DNA from: Craterostigma plantagineum
Lineage: Eukaryota; Streptophyta; Magnoliopsida; Lamiales; Linderniaceae
Direction: 5' to 3'
DNA: 64,000 bases
NCBI GenBank assembly: GCA_027422505.1
Contig: JAPQWV010000051.1
Location: 5,547,501 to 5,611,500, forward strand
The position numbers were made by a program, and so were the translations under genes. Below, piece after piece: positions 44,601-57,035 of this stretch; within the stretch, counting starts at the first letter, position 1, and the number at the start of each line of letters is the position of its first letter. The notes beneath the pieces were generated by a model, which was not told where the DNA came from, made no database searches, and saw only the letters and a list, made by a program, of their open reading frames with translations.

Positions 44601-44760
44601 ATGCCAAGTCTTCTACAAAGGGCAAACCCAAATCAACTTCTTTGAAGATGACTTGGTCGTTAAAGTTCCAACTACCAATAACTTAGGAACCATATCTGAA
44701 CCCACCTCTAAGTCTGCTAATCTGAGAGGACCCATTTACAAGTGGGTACCTAAAGCTCTC
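41681..44760 (+). pseudogene. E6 gag with coiled-coil extension
   Basis: Starts MDAYSLGNDNRPPVLKRGEY at 41681. It is interrupted by a stop at 41918 and several more. Recognisable parts: NTLMQGIPNDIYRQIDSIPT (41960-42020), zinc knuckle CFNCGKPGHYARQC (about 42661-42702), a Lys-rich and acidic Ser segment, a Glu/Lys/Leu-rich probable coiled coil (42950-43500) and a basic Lys/Ser/Thr-rich linker (44006-44686). The order matches E4. Confidence 0.85.
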
Positions 44761-45846
44761 TAATTTGGTTTTGCAGATCCATCATGTGTGGTACCTCGAC
44801 TCTGTTTGCTCCACACGCATGATGGGAAATCAAGAGTTGTTGCGCAACTACCAAGACCGACTAAATGGAAAAGTCAGATTCGAGAACAACGACTCAGCCC
44901 CCATTCTAGGATTTGGGCATATCATCTTGAAAATCCGACAATAAAGGATGTCTCCTACGTCGACGGTCTCCGCCATAACTTGTTCAGCATAGCCCAATTC
45001 TGCGACAAAGGATTCCAGGTGCTCAATCTTGCTGACCGGTGCCGAATATTGACAGTCAGGACAAAGAACTCCTCCAAGGACTTCGGAAATCAAACCTTTA
45101 CACGATCAACCTGACGTCCGTGCGGCCTTCGACAGCTGTTTGCCTCATTTCTCAGACTGTAATTCAGAGGAACAGCTTATGGCATCAACGCTTGTCTCAT
45201 CTCAACATTAAAGCTCTTCAACGACTTTCAATGAAAAAGTTGGTTCATGATCTTCCATCTATAGTATTACAGAAAGAGCATCAATGTTCGGCGTGCCAAC
45301 TACTAGTCGTTGGCAACTAGAAAAATGAAGCGAGCATCTCATCACATAAAACGGATTGCCTCTACTTCACGTCCTTTGGAATTGCTTCACATGGACCTCT
45401 GTGGACCGATGCAAACACAGAGTATCAATGGACGCAAGTACGTTCTGGTCATTATTGATGATTTCTCTCTCTACACATGGACGAAGTTCCTCCGAACTAA
45501 AGATGAGACAGGGGACTTGATAATTAGTTTTGTGAACGCTACACAGAATTTGCTGCAACAAACCATCCAAGTCATCAGAACGGATAACGGCACTGAGTTC
45601 AAGAACAAGAACCTCAGTGAATTTTATCAAAAACTTGGGATTAGTCAGCAATTTTCATCCGCCAAGATGCCTCAACAGAACGGTGTCGTTGAAAGAAAGA
45701 ACAGAACTCTAGTGGAAGCTGCACGAACGATGGTGATTCATTCTGGCCTCCCACACTTTCTTTGGGCTGAAGCAGTAAATACCGCCTGTTTCACTCAGAA
45801 CAGGACGGTGGTTCAAAGTGCTTCGATAAGACTCCGTACAAAATAA
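44761..45846 (+). pseudogene. E6 protease, gag-pre-integrase and integrase
   Basis: Protease near 44786 reads VWYLDSVCSTRMMGNQELL. The catalytic DSG is DSV, so it is inactive. Gag-pre-integrase shows LWHQRLSHLNIKA and CSACQL. The integrase at 45310-45846 keeps LELLHMDLCGPMQ, VIRTDNGTEFKN and PQQNGVVERKNRTLVEAA, that is all three catalytic acids. It ends in a frame break at 45846. Confidence 0.87.
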
Positions 45847-48158
45847 TAAACAAGCGAGTACCCAATATTTCCTTTTTCAAGGTCTTCGGGTGTAAGTGCT
45901 TTGTGGCGAACGCAGAGAGCAACGTGCTAAGTTCGACCCTAAAGCATTCGAAGCCGTATTCGTTAGGTATTCATCAACTTCAAAGGCGTACCGAGTATAC
46001 ATCAAGTCCAACCGTTCAATCAAAGCAAGCTACAATGTCACTTTCCACAAAATGGCACAAATGGCTTCTGGTCACATCAGTCGAGGACCCGTGTTCAACC
46101 CGTTGGCTCCTATTCAAATCAGTTCAGGACCCGTATCTAACCAGATGGATTCTAAATACGACAGTTCGGAACCCGTATTCATTGGTGTGTTGGCACAAAA
46201 GCAACAGCCGATGGCAACAATTCAAGACTCAACGTCAGAAGAAGCTCTGGGACATGCGCTGGAGGAATTGGACTCTCTCTTTGAGGCCGTATATCGGCCA
46301 GGCACTATTATTGCTACACTTTTAGTGGATCCCCCACTCGATGAGGCTGATGTACCAAGCTTTTCAAATGTCCCCACCTCACCCGATTCAGAATGACCAC
46401 ATATCACTGAAGAACCTACCATAGTCATGAGGAAGTCTCAGCAGAATCGCTCAATCCAAGTGTAGAATCAAACTTACCTCAATGCAATGAACAACCTGAT
46501 ATCATTGGAAATCTCGGTCCACAAATGGCGGTTGCATGTGCTTCAGCCCTGCCACATGAGTGAAAGTGGACTCGAGCACATCCGGTTGATCAGATTATTG
46601 GTGACCTTCGAGTGGAGTACGGACACGTCATCAACACAGTCTCTTCAGCTTCTTCTTAAGCCAAAATGAGCAAACCAAGGTAGCAGACGCACTTAAAGAT
46701 CCGGATTGGGTAATAGCTATGCAAGATGAGATCAACCAATTCGAGCATCTCCAAGTGTGGACTTTAGTACCCCGTTCGCATGGGAAAACCATTATCGGGA
46801 CGAAATGGGTGTTTAAGAACAAAACGAATGAAGATGGGGAAGTAATCCGGAACAAAGCAGGGTTGGTTGCGAAGGGATACAATCAACAGGAAGGCATTGA
46901 CTACGATACACCTATGCTCCTGTTGCCCGAATCAAAGCCACCCGCCTTTTCTTGGCTTATGCGGCTCAGAAAGACTTCAAAATCTATCAAATAGATGTAA
47001 AGACCGCATTCCTCAATGGCGTGTTAAAGGAGGAAGTCTATGTCGCTCAACTAGAAGGCTTTGTTGATAAAGAAAATCCCGATCACGTCTATCGATTGGA
47101 CAAAACTCTCTACGACTGAAACAAGCTCCATGTGCTTGGTGTAATGTCCTGAGCGATTTCCTCGTGAAGTCTGGATTCATCCGAGGAACGATCGATATGA
47201 CCCTCTATAAAATGGCAAGACAAAGACTTGATGGTCGTCCAAGTTTATGTAGACGACATAATCTTCGGATCAACAAATCCATGGCTATGCAAGAGATTGG
47301 AGATTTGATGAAGAGCAAATTTGAAATGAATCACATGGGAGAGATGCAATTCTTCTTGGGACTCCAAGTCAGGCAGCTCGAAGATGGCATCTTCATCAGT
47401 CAGACTAAATACATCCAGGACATTCTGAAGAAGTTCCATCAAGATCAGAGCAAGCCAATCAGCACTCCCATGTCAACAAGCTGCAAGTTGGATGCCGATC
47501 CCACTGGAAAAGCGGTCGACATCACACTTTATCGTAGCATAATCGGGTCTCTTCTCTATCTCACCTCAAGCCGGCCGGACATCATGTTTTCCACATATCT
47601 ATGCGTCCGTTTCCAGGCCGACCCCAAAGAATCTCACATGCTCGCGGTGAAGAGGATTCTTCGCTACCTAAAGGGCACCTCGACCTTAGGTTTATGATAC
47701 CCTAAGGGCACAAATTTCAAATTAATTGGCTGTACTGACGCTGATTATGCAGGTTGCCGAATGGACAGGAAAAGCACATCCGGTGGTGCTCAATTTCTAG
47801 GCGAAAAGATAGTTTGCTGGTCATCGAAGAAGCAATACCGTGCTTCGACATCGACGGCCGAGGCAGAGTACATCGCGGCTGCCAGCTGTTGCTCGCTAAT
47901 ACTATGGATGCAGACTTAGCTTCATGATTATGAGTACAATTTAAATAATATACCCATTTATGGCGATAGCCAAAGTACCATTGCGATTACGTGTAATCCT
48001 CTTCACCACTCACGCACAAAATATCACGTAGAAAAGGCACCATTGATATGTATTTCGTGAATACGGAGTATCAACTAGTTGACATTTTCACCAAGGCATT
48101 GGATGAAAAACGGTTCCAATTCCTTGTCGAAAAATTAGGCATGTTGAATCTTCCGTAA
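45847..48158 (+). pseudogene. E6 RT and RNase H
   Basis: The linker at 45896-46396 resembles E4 25619-25200. [20 protein letters not shown] (46719-46870). A frameshift near 46905 follows, then [20 protein letters not shown] and the palm region near 47230-47280, where VYVDDIIFGSTN is readable only after a frame change. 47281-47697 carries FFLGLQVRQLEDGIF and SSRPDIMFSTYLCVRFQ. RNase H continues through stops (DRKSTSGGAQFLG, STAEAEYIAAAS) to the terminal FQFLVEKLGMLNLP at 48158. It is inactive. Confidence 0.87.
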
Positions 48159-50600
48159 TATGTGCTTTACGTGCTCCAATGTGCTTTCACTTGTTCTATA
48201 CTATGTGTTTTCTTTACTTTAATGCTATATCTTGCGTGAAATATTTCATAATAATAAACATAATACAAAAATCTAATAAAAATCCAAAAATGTTATACAT
48301 AATACAATAATATTAGGGGAATGACGATATCTTTAGGATGCTCGATCTACGTCACAAATAAATTTCCCTGACATGCGACTGATTGCTTGCTTAATTTTGT
48401 CAGTCTAAGTCGCATTCTTGTGTCTAAAGCTCATTAGTTTGCTCCACTAGACACAAAGCCACTTTACATAAGTGAGGTTTCTAGCCTTTTATTTCTTTAG
48501 ATGGATCTATTCTTGAGCGAGTCACACATTAATTGCTTGTCTTAACTAGTGATTCTTGGCCTCATACTTGCCTTGTATTAGATTGTTCGGAAAATGATTG
48601 GGGCACTTAGGAAATTCCTCACTCGGCCAAATATAAAATTTCATTCCTTTAACATTGCCTTTTGTCATGCCTTTTGTCATCCGTTTTGAGCCTTCTTCAA
48701 ATCCCTTTTCTTCATATAAAAAACCCTTTAAGCCTTCACCCGACTGTTATGACTTCGGTGGGATGTTCAATCAAGAAAGGGAGGGAGAGAAACAACAAAG
48801 ACAAAGAGCAGACCAAAAGAAGCTGCCTATCGACTATCACAATCTCAAATCATTAGAAGAGGGCATGGATCTTGCTGTGAACTTCTCCATCGATAATCTC
48901 GTACACTCGTCAGAACGGCTGGAAAGATGAGCACCACGAAGTGAACTTCTCCAATGATAATCCGGTCTTGGATCAAGATAACGAGAAGAGGAGCACGGCC
49001 TTGGGTTCGAATACCATAACCGTGAACTTCTTCAAATCGATAATCTCTGAAACCTCTCTAGGGATTAAGAGAAAAGGAGCACGGTATCGGTCCGGGAACG
49101 AACAAGAAGAACTTCGCCTTAGATAATCTCTCAGCCTCGTAGAGAAGCGGAGCTTCCGCTTGAGCAAGTGCAGACTGATACGAAAAACAAAATATAAAAA
49201 TGAAAATGACAAAAGATACGAGCAAAATGCCGAAAGAAGGAGAACGACGAAGAAATGGAAGACGACGAAAAGCTCACTTTTCCCAAAAAACTTTCCTTGC
49301 CTTCTAAGTCAGAGCCAAATTAAAAATCCTTCAAAGTCCTTTGATTCGAAATCGACGGTCTCTTGCATAGGCGAAATGATTAAAAGTTCGATCACATGTA
49401 CATTGACTTAATATAACTCGTGTCGACTTGATTGATATAAATATAAAATCCCTAGTCAAAAATAAATGAGCGCTAGAGCGAACCTAGTGAGAGTTGTCGA
49501 AATGGATCATACTTTGAATTGCTGACGTGACTTGACGGCATAAAATCTTTCAAGTGTCGTGTGAATTTTTAGGCGTGACAATGATCAAAACAAAATAATC
49601 AGACCCCATATCATTAATAATACTAATATTCATACGGAAATTTCATATATAAGATAAATAATAATTTTTCCATTTATCTTCTCAATTTTAATTCACATAG
49701 TATAAAAAAAATAATAAAAAATTTAAAAAAAAATTGAAAATGAAATGAAAATGATGAAAATCACACATTCTAATATGCGATACTACTTCGCATTTGAGCT
49801 TAATTGATAAAAATGCGAATAGTTGTTTTTGCTCATACCTACCCTCATGCCAAAGTATAGTTACATGTTTAGGGGATCATGTATCTCGGCTAATCTTGAA
49901 AATCACATGTTTTTAATAATTCTTACTTAGATTGATTTATGAACTTGCTTGATAAATCACTTAAGGTGCACTATTTGAGGGGGAGCATTTACAAAATTTA
50001 TGCTTTGAGCTCCAAACTATTTTGATGATCTTTCTGTGTTGCAGAAACAATGAGGAAGACTTCACGAATTAATCATGACTTGGAGTGCACAGCATGGGTT
50101 TAAATTTTGGTTGGTTAAATATTTTGACCGTTACCGTATTTTACGAATTTGAATTTAACCAGCTTATCTTAAAAATGTTTCAGGAGGCGCCTAAACAGAA
50201 AAATTGCTTTTAAAAATTAACTCTAATATTCTCGACATCTTTTGCTCTAAGTATTGCATATTTACAAAATGTGAAGATGGAGCCAGATGTAACCAACCTG
50301 AATTACAGGGAGTTAATTGCAGTTATTTTCATAAATAGGGGGAGCAATTATGTGGTCTTTACTTGAACTTAGGGTCAATCTGAAATCATATAAAAACTTA
50401 CTATCGAGAAACTTGGGAAAATTAAGTAATTTTCGATCGGAGTTTCTCGAGCGAAAATTGATTTGGGACTAAATGGTAATTTTCGGTTCCAATGTCGAGC
50501 GAAAATTTAATAGGTACCAAATGAAATTTTTTTATCATAAGTTTCTCGATCGTATACAGTAATGGGCTTAGAATTTTCTATGTATTGAAAACATCTAATC
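48159..50600 (+). other. E6 pol-aORF spacer, partial
   Basis: Inverted counterpart of 23300-20990 (E4) and 63965-61800 (E7). It includes the GAACTTCTCCAACGATAATC-type array at 48860-49150 and purine tracts TGAGGGGGAGC (about 49976) and AGGGGGAGC (about 50337). The CGAGAAA-rich part begins at about 50400. No ORF is conserved. Confidence 0.78.
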
Positions 50601-50639
50601 AGCCCACATAAACAAAATTAATGTTTGCATGCCTGTTTA

Positions 50640-51030
50640 GCAGGAGCATTTTACAGTTAGTTGCGAGTTGGTTGGATGTTGATTGTTGGCCACATAAGTT
50701 TACTAGTTGGCGAAGATGGATAATTCAATTAGGGAAGAAGAATGCTTGGGAAGATTTTGCTAGCTTGGATTGCTGCGATGGCATATCACGTTTGGGCAGA
50801 GAGGAATGTCCGAGTTCATGGAGGCAACAAACAGGATGCTAGAGGTATTTTCAGTAGGATAGAGAGCATAGTTCGGGTCAGAGTAGCAAGCTGTTATCAA
50901 GTACGGGACACCTCCTCGGACGAACCTATATTTCGACGCACTACTATGCTGTTTGATTTCGTACCTATGCAAGGCTGAGAGTATTGTACAAACTTGTTCG
51001 TGTGGTAATGAATCTATTTCGTACCAAAAG
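50640..51030 (+). pseudogene. LINE ORF2 C-terminal fragment
   Basis: The frame at 50742-50978 reads LLAWIAAMAYHVWAERNVRV, then IFSRIESIVRVRVASCYQ, the usual C-terminus of plant L1 LINE ORF2 proteins after zf-RVT. The upstream WWGVDCWPHKFTSW-like part lies in another frame (50621-50760). It is truncated at both ends and lies directly beside the broken end of E6. Confidence 0.7.
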
Positions 51031-52085
51031 AGACTAAATCGCAGTAATTTCCTACCCACTGCCGAATTTACTGTCGCCCTAGACGTTCGTGGGGATTTAA
51101 GAGTCAATAATTACTAATGGCGAGAATCGAGTATTTGCTGTCGCCCTATACTCGAGTCCTATCATCCATGAACGACCTAATCGTTAATTAGATGTCGCCC
51201 TAAACGATCCAAACATTCTTCAACGCATAGACATATTAAAGCGAAGAAACACTTTCATAGATAGATAGATAATCAGAATACATGAGTCACGAGTAACATA
51301 TGTCTTAAGTACGAATCGACCTAGCGTTCATCTAATCCCAAAACAGAGGGAATTTAGCTACTCATAATTATCGGAAAAACAGCAAAAGAAAAAGAGAACA
51401 AGGAAAGGGACTCATAATCTTCACTGGGTGTGGGATGATCTCGTGAAATAGTCTTCATTCCTCGTTTAATTCGGTGTGAATTCAGCGTTGATCCGTCTCT
51501 TGGCTTGGAGACGTAATTTCCTATTCTTGACGGCACTTTTTCATCTCTTGGTGATTAGGTTTTTGGATCTGATAGGTTATCACTCTTTTTGAGTCGAAAT
51601 TGGGCTTTTATACAGAACTTCATAACCTTCACGACCTGGGAACATGGGCCTTCTCGGCCACTGGTCACGTCATGGTGCACAACTCATTCACGGCCGTGAC
51701 AATCTTCAGATGGGATTTCGTGCTCCCGGTTTATTGTCACGACCAGAAGTAAGAGTTGTCACGACCGTGGCTAGCGTTGGGTTTGATCTCGGCACTTAGT
51801 CACGTCCTGATGCACGATGTTCACGGTTGTGACTTGTTTGAATAGTGGCCTCAGCGTGTTGTTACGGCCTGGAGCACAAGCTTCACGGCCGTGACTGTTC
51901 CCTGTTAGCATCATAACTTGCTCGCTTTTGCCTCGTTTTCGCTCATTTTCGTCCGATAGCCGTCCTCAGCTCCAACACTGTGCAAATAAATGTAAATAGA
52001 GTATATAAATGCAAGAAACGATGAAGAATACTCTATTATATTCTAAATAATCGGTACTATAAACGTAATAATGTACGTTTATCAA
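51031..52085 (-). repeat. Putative gypsy 3' LTR
   Basis: Long non-coding stretch with repeated GTCGCCCTA words (51050-51200) and CACGGCCGTGAC-type palindromes (51680-51900), as often seen in Athila LTRs. It is preceded on the minus strand by the purine-rich AAGTGGAGGGAGG. Its ends are approximate because the 5' LTR copy is mostly missing. Confidence 0.45.
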
Positions 52086-53560
52086 ACCTCCCTCCACTTA
52101 AACACTTGCTAGTTCTCAAGTAATTAGAAGTCAGAGAAGGCATCAAATCAAGATGACGACATAATTGTTCGCAACTTATCATCATAGCTAGAAAGCACCA
52201 AATGGAATCAAGCAAACAATCATGGACAGTACACTAATGATCGGGTGAATCTAAGGGTCTTTCCCGAGTCAAAACTGGGTCAAATATTAATGAGGTGACA
52301 AGCATGGGCACTGAAACATGTAATCCTAAAGCTAAGATACGTAATCGAAAACTCAAAGAATATAGCATGATATTAACAGTCACATGCCCCAACATAAGGC
52401 TCAACTTTCTCTCTGAAATCCTAGACTTTCTGCCCCTCTCAACTCAGTTTCCTTTCATTTTCTACCCTTTCACCTTAGCTACGATCTCATTGTGTGCACT
52501 GCCCTTATTACATAAACATCAAGGTTTGGCTTTTTGTCGCAAAGAATACATCGTCACAGCGAATGTCGTGTACCTAGGGATACTTCCACAACCTATATCT
52601 TGCAAAAGGTTTATGAGCAGGCTGAGATCGGGTCAATTCAGAAACGGCCAAGTAGGATCCAGTCATTTCATCGAATAACAGAGAAGAATATTAAAGCAAA
52701 CATAAAAGTAGTAACCCTCAAGTTCGACATATGCTCTATTCTAATCAAATCAGGTTCAGACGATCCCTGGAGGCTTATTTGGGTTAGCGACTTTTATAAT
52801 AGGCTCAGACTCAAAGTGACTAACTATGGGGATCAGTCGTGGTTGGGAAATTTTGCATGGACTTATTTCCTAATGCCCTCGTCATTTCCACACTAACGCA
52901 CCAAAAATAGTTTCAACAATCAAACAGCCAAGTTCTAGCGAGATATAGAATAGGCACGTCACACAACCAAGAAAAATGAGTATATGCTCGTCAAGCTCAA
53001 ACACTTGCAACGTAAACGGGTTATGTGTAAGAATCCCTAAAAGTAGCGCTATGTCTATTCAAGCAGACATGATTCAGTCGATCATACATATCCTAATGGC
53101 TCACAAAATTTCATAAAATGCAAACTAACTCGAGATAAACGCAAATAATCATGCCTGATTTCTATAATTCATGCCTTTCCAATGAAAGTAATAGCTCATG
53201 AACACATCATAAAAAAAATTTCACGTAAATTCTCAACCTAATTTCCCCTCCCCGCACTTAAGACCTAAACGAATAAAAGAAAGGGAAAAGACGATTAAAA
53301 AGAAAGGGACTCCCCTGACTAATAAGTGAGGTGGTCGTGACTGAACGCGTGAAGGTCGTAGTATCGTGACTCATGATACGTATCCCGACATAACTAAAAA
53401 GAAATTAAACGTAAAAAGGAATAGGCACTGATAAAAATAATAGACATATCATATGCATCATAGTGATAAACAAAATAAAAAGAAAGTACTAGATAGATAA
53501 AACTTGGGTTGCCTCCTAAGAAGCGATTCTTTTAACGTCTTTAGCAGGACGTACCCTCCC
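52086..53560 (-). other. Gypsy 3' non-coding region, including a module shared with E5
   Basis: 52395-52745 is the inverted, diverged counterpart of 35530-35965 in E5 (shared cores such as ACGATGTATTCTTTGCGACA and GTACACGACATTCGCTGTG on the minus strand). 53500-53550 reads GGTTGCCTCCTAAGAAGCG, a phrase common in plant gypsy elements of this type. No gene is seen. Confidence 0.6.
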
Positions 53561-53567
53561 CCCTTTT

Positions 53568-54373
53568 TTAGGGTGGTTGGAATTCTAGATCTAGTACATC
53601 CTTTTCGCTTAAGTCTCCATCGCCTCCATCCATACTTTCGAGTTGTCGCTCTTCGTCGGGCAGCGGTTTCAACTCTAGTGCCAGTTGCTCCTCCACTGAG
53701 CTCTTTTCCTTAACCTCTTCGTTGTTTTTGCTGATGGTCATCGTGGGCTCGTCAACTTCCTCCTTGCTCAAAACCTGTGATAGACCTTGCACATAAGACG
53801 AGAAATCGTGCTCATAAGCATCCAAGTAATAGCTTATTATCATGCTCGCTACACTTTTTCGTCGAGTCAGACATGTTAAACATAACTTTTTCGCCGTCTA
53901 CAGTCAAAGCCAATGTTCCATTCCTAACATCTATAGAGTCTCACCAGTAGCTGAGAACTAACTAGAATTAATGGAACATTTTCATCCTCCTCCATCACTA
54001 GGATAACAAAATCAGCAGGGATAATGAACTTAGCGACCTTAACTAGAACATCCTCGATAACACCTCGAGGGTATTTTAACAATCTATCGGCCAATTGAAT
54101 ACTCATCCTAGTGGATCGTGGTTCACCTAATCCTAAGCACTTAAGCATGGAATATGGCATCAAATTAATACTAGCACCTAGATCGGCTAAAGCGTGCTCA
54201 ACTACTAAATTGCCAATGAGACAGGGAATAGTAAAACTCCCTAGGTCCTTGAGCTTATTCGGTATCTTGCTCTGGAGTATCGCCGAGCACTCTCCTAGGT
54301 ATATCGTGGAGATGTGTTCGAGCTTCCGTCTATTCGTTAGCAAGTCTTTCGGGAACTTAACGAAACTGCGCAT
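53568..54373 (-). pseudogene. Gypsy aspartic protease
   Basis: 54373-53924: an Athila-type retropepsin region with CSAILQSKIPNKLKDLGSF, then the active-site motif ALADLGASINLMPYSML (DLGAS in place of DTGAS, usual for this group), QLADRLLKYPRGVIEDVLVK and FVILVMEEDENVPLILVSSQ. The RPFL motif normally following is altered and the frame ends. 53843-53568 is a short acidic tail containing LALELKPLPDEER. Where the group continues into RT, this copy continues into non-coding DNA. Confidence 0.82.
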
Positions 54374-56369
54374 CGGTGTAATAGCTTCAACAAACGGTAA
54401 GTTAATAAGTAATTCTTTCTACATACCCATAAATATGCCAAATAGCGCCTCGTCTTCGTCCTTCTTCACCCGTGCTGGTAGGGAACCTTTGGCTGGTACG
54501 ACTTTGATGGTGGTCGCATTCTCCTCCACTTTTTTTTTCAGGTGCGGTCTTCTCCTTTTCGGGTTCGAACTTCTCCTTTTCAGGTCGGCTTCCCTCAACC
54601 GAGCTGGGTATGGAATCTTCGGCAGGTACGGCTTCACGAATGGTCGTGCCTTTCCTTTGTCAGCCTTGACCTTCTCTACATCGTCGCCCTTGCTTTCCTC
54701 CACTTCCGACTCATCGTGGCCCTCGAAATCATCTTTCTCCTTTGAATTCAGCTTGACGTGTACTTCTTGTATTTCTCCCCGCTCCTCAAGGTTAATGCAT
54801 TGCAATTCTCCTTAGGGTTTGGCTCGGTGTAACTCGGGAATGATCCTTGATTTCGCCCCACTAGTTATTTCGCTAACTGGCCCACTTTTTGCTCCAACTT
54901 TTTGATCGAAGCGTCTGTGTTCTGACCATGTATGTCATTCAATTCTATATACTCCTCCATATTCATCACTCGATCTCGTGAGCCGTGGTGGTGTCGCTGA
55001 AATTCATGAGGAGCGTCTTCATCATGTCCTTTATCTTCCTCATATCATCAGGTCCTGACCCCGCGGATGCGTTCTGATACTGTCGTGGTGGTTCGCCTTG
55101 GAAACCAGACGGGTCTAGGATGAAATCCCGGCGGTCCATGCCCGTGGTTGTTTGGATTCCCATACGTCAGATTCGGGTGCACTTGAGGTTGGAAACCTCG
55201 CTGACTTTGATAGTTTCCCATGTAATCTATGTGCTCCAGTGGCTGCCCAAGTTGGCATTTGGACGTCTTGTGGGCTGCTTCACAAATTCCACACAACGGT
55301 ATGTACAGTGTGTGCTACGATGGTGTGCGGGTCGTCACGGTGTTCAAGGGTTGTGCCTCCCGGATTTTGGAAGGAGTGCGCCAACCACAGTCTCCAGCTG
55401 AGAATTCATCGCTGCGATTTGTTGCTGGAGTGCCTCGAACTTGGCATTCCTGGCCGTCTCCTCGCTCACTCTGAACAGGTCTAGCATTATAATACTTGTA
55501 TTTCCCCTCACGAAACTGTTCCTCGAGTAATCCTCAATCAGACTCCAAGCGCCGGTCGCACTGAGCTTCACGAGTCCTCCTCCTGCGACTTCGTCTAACA
55601 TGTGAACAGTCTGGTCATTGAGCCCCTCATGGAATCTGTTGATCTAGGTTGTCTTCTACATTTCGTGCTGGGGGCGTTTCTTCATTAGCGAATTGTATCG
55701 TTCTCACACCTCTTAGAGATTTTCTGAGTACTTCTGGTGGAAGAGCGATATCTCCGTCTTCAGCCTTAGCACCTTTGACAATGAATTCGGCTCGCAGCTC
55801 CTCCCATGTGGTGATCAATCGGGGTGGTAACATCTCAATCCAATCCTTCGCCCTAAATTTCAGCGAGAATGGAAACAATATCAATTTGATTGCATCACCC
55901 GTGACCCCATTGATCTTGATGATGTCAGTCACCTTCAGAAAGGCCTTTAGGTGTGAGTAGGGATCGTCATCTGGATTCCCCTCAAACTGGGTCGTCTGGA
56001 AAATCATCTGAAGCCAAGAATGCTTCAGTTCGAAGTTGTTATTCTCGATCAACCGAATAACAATCACGGACTCCGTACCACCTAGAGTCGCGTTCTTGAG
56101 CAGGTCTCGTAGTGACTGCTCCTCCTCTAGAATATTGTGGACAGGTACTCTATGGTCGCCATATCTCCTTCTATCTCCGATCAATCTACGGACGTCTCCT
56201 CTCGGGAATTTACTGCCGACTCCTGAGGATTGTCATCTGAATAGCTGACTAAAGCTTCTTGTGAGTTACTAGTAGTGGCTTCCGAATCGTATCTGAGTTG
56301 CCTTCGTAGCTTACGTTTGAAGTCTTGATCTCCTTCAACAATGGGACCCGATGGATGGCTTCGGGTCAT
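54374..56369 (-). pseudogene. Gypsy gag
   Basis: Start Met at 56369 (MTRSHPSGPIVEGDQ). A stop at about 56181 precedes the main gag segment 56184-55627: IENNNFELKHSWLQMIFQTT, FEGNPDDDPYSHLKAFLKVT, DAIKLILFPFSLKFRAKDWI, LPPRLITTWEELRAEFIVK. This is the Retrotrans_gag domain of the Athila/Tat group. Further pieces at 55601-55344 and 55296-54966 include MCGICEAAHKTSKCQLGQP (one CxxC zinc-binding part). 54805-54419 is a Lys/Glu-rich stretch before protease. Several frameshifts interrupt it. Confidence 0.83.
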
Positions 56370-56525
56370 TCACTGTTGAATTCAGCGAATCACAAATCGA
56401 CACATAAAAGAAATAATGAAAACAATTGTGACTAAAAGAACAAAATGCAAATAGTAAACAACAAAGAAAACGTCAAATAAAAATGGCTAAAGTACCGAAC
56501 TATGGTGTTCCTAATATCAATCTAT

Positions 56526-56543
56526 TCCCCGGCAACGGTGCCA
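56526..56543 (-). promoter_or_regulatory. Gypsy primer-binding site (tRNA-Asp type)
   Basis: The minus strand reads TGGCACCGTTGCCGGGGA, one base off the common plant gypsy PBS TGGCGCCGTTGCCGGGGA. It fixes the gypsy orientation and the 5' LTR border at about 56544. Confidence 0.85.
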
Positions 56544-56684
56544 AAAACTTGATCGACACGTGGTGTAGTAATATAAAGTGCAAGTCCGACAAGTGATAAT
56601 ATAAAACGAATACATACTTACTATCACCATTGTGCGATAGGCAGTGAACCTATCGACTATAGTCCAGTAAGGTGAGTAAACGGG

Positions 56685-57035
56685 TGTTAGGTCCTATGAT
56701 TAGCAACTCTATGATGCTAGGCATGAATTCTAAGTAATTCGATGATAATGATCGACATTGAGATTCCATCGAAAAACTCAAATGAAGAACAAGAGAGAGA
56801 ATTCGAGTAGAGTGGGAAAGTCACTATTATTTCTCTCTCTAGAAATTGAATTGCAAGCCTTTCGGATCAATTTCCAAAACTTTCTCTATTCAGCACAATT
56901 TGTTTACATGTATTTATACCAAACAAACTTGGTATGAATATCTAACTAGTCCTAAACTAAGGACACATATAAGAAAAGCCCCAAAATACAAGGACAACTA
57001 ATGAAATCAAGCACAATTAAAATTGATACTCTACA
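56685..57035 (-). repeat. E7 3' LTR (351 bp)
   Basis: The minus strand starts TGTAGAGTATC and ends CCTAACA. It is homologous to the LTRs at 39843 and 40269. It holds the ATTTATACCAA/TTGGTATGAAT palindrome at 56912-56939 (one mismatch). Confidence 0.92.

Larger units (their letters stand above)
40269..50600 (+). mobile_element. E6: giant Ty1/copia element (copy 3), 3' truncated
   Basis: Plus-strand copy of the E4/E7 family: 5' LTR, PBS, leader, gag, protease, integrase, RT and RNase H to 48158, then about 2.4 kb of spacer. The sequence leaves the family at about 50590-50640 and LINE sequence begins. The aORF and 3' LTR are absent. Many stops and frameshifts affect gag-pol. Confidence 0.88.
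51031..56684 (-). mobile_element. Ty3/gypsy (Athila/Tat-type) element with gag and protease only
   Basis: Minus-strand order: remnant of the 5' LTR (56684-56544), tRNA-Asp PBS, gag, protease, a short tail, a 1.5-kb non-coding region, PPT-like tract (about 52105-52086) and putative 3' LTR (about 52085-51031). Gag and protease motifs match the Athila group. No RT, RNase H or integrase is visible, so it is a non-autonomous derivative or a deletion product. Confidence 0.75.

Noticed and set aside
51680..51900. CACGGCCGTGAC repeats as a possible CRISPR or operator array
   Set aside because: Spacing is irregular, the context is plant, and such palindromes are common in gypsy LTRs.
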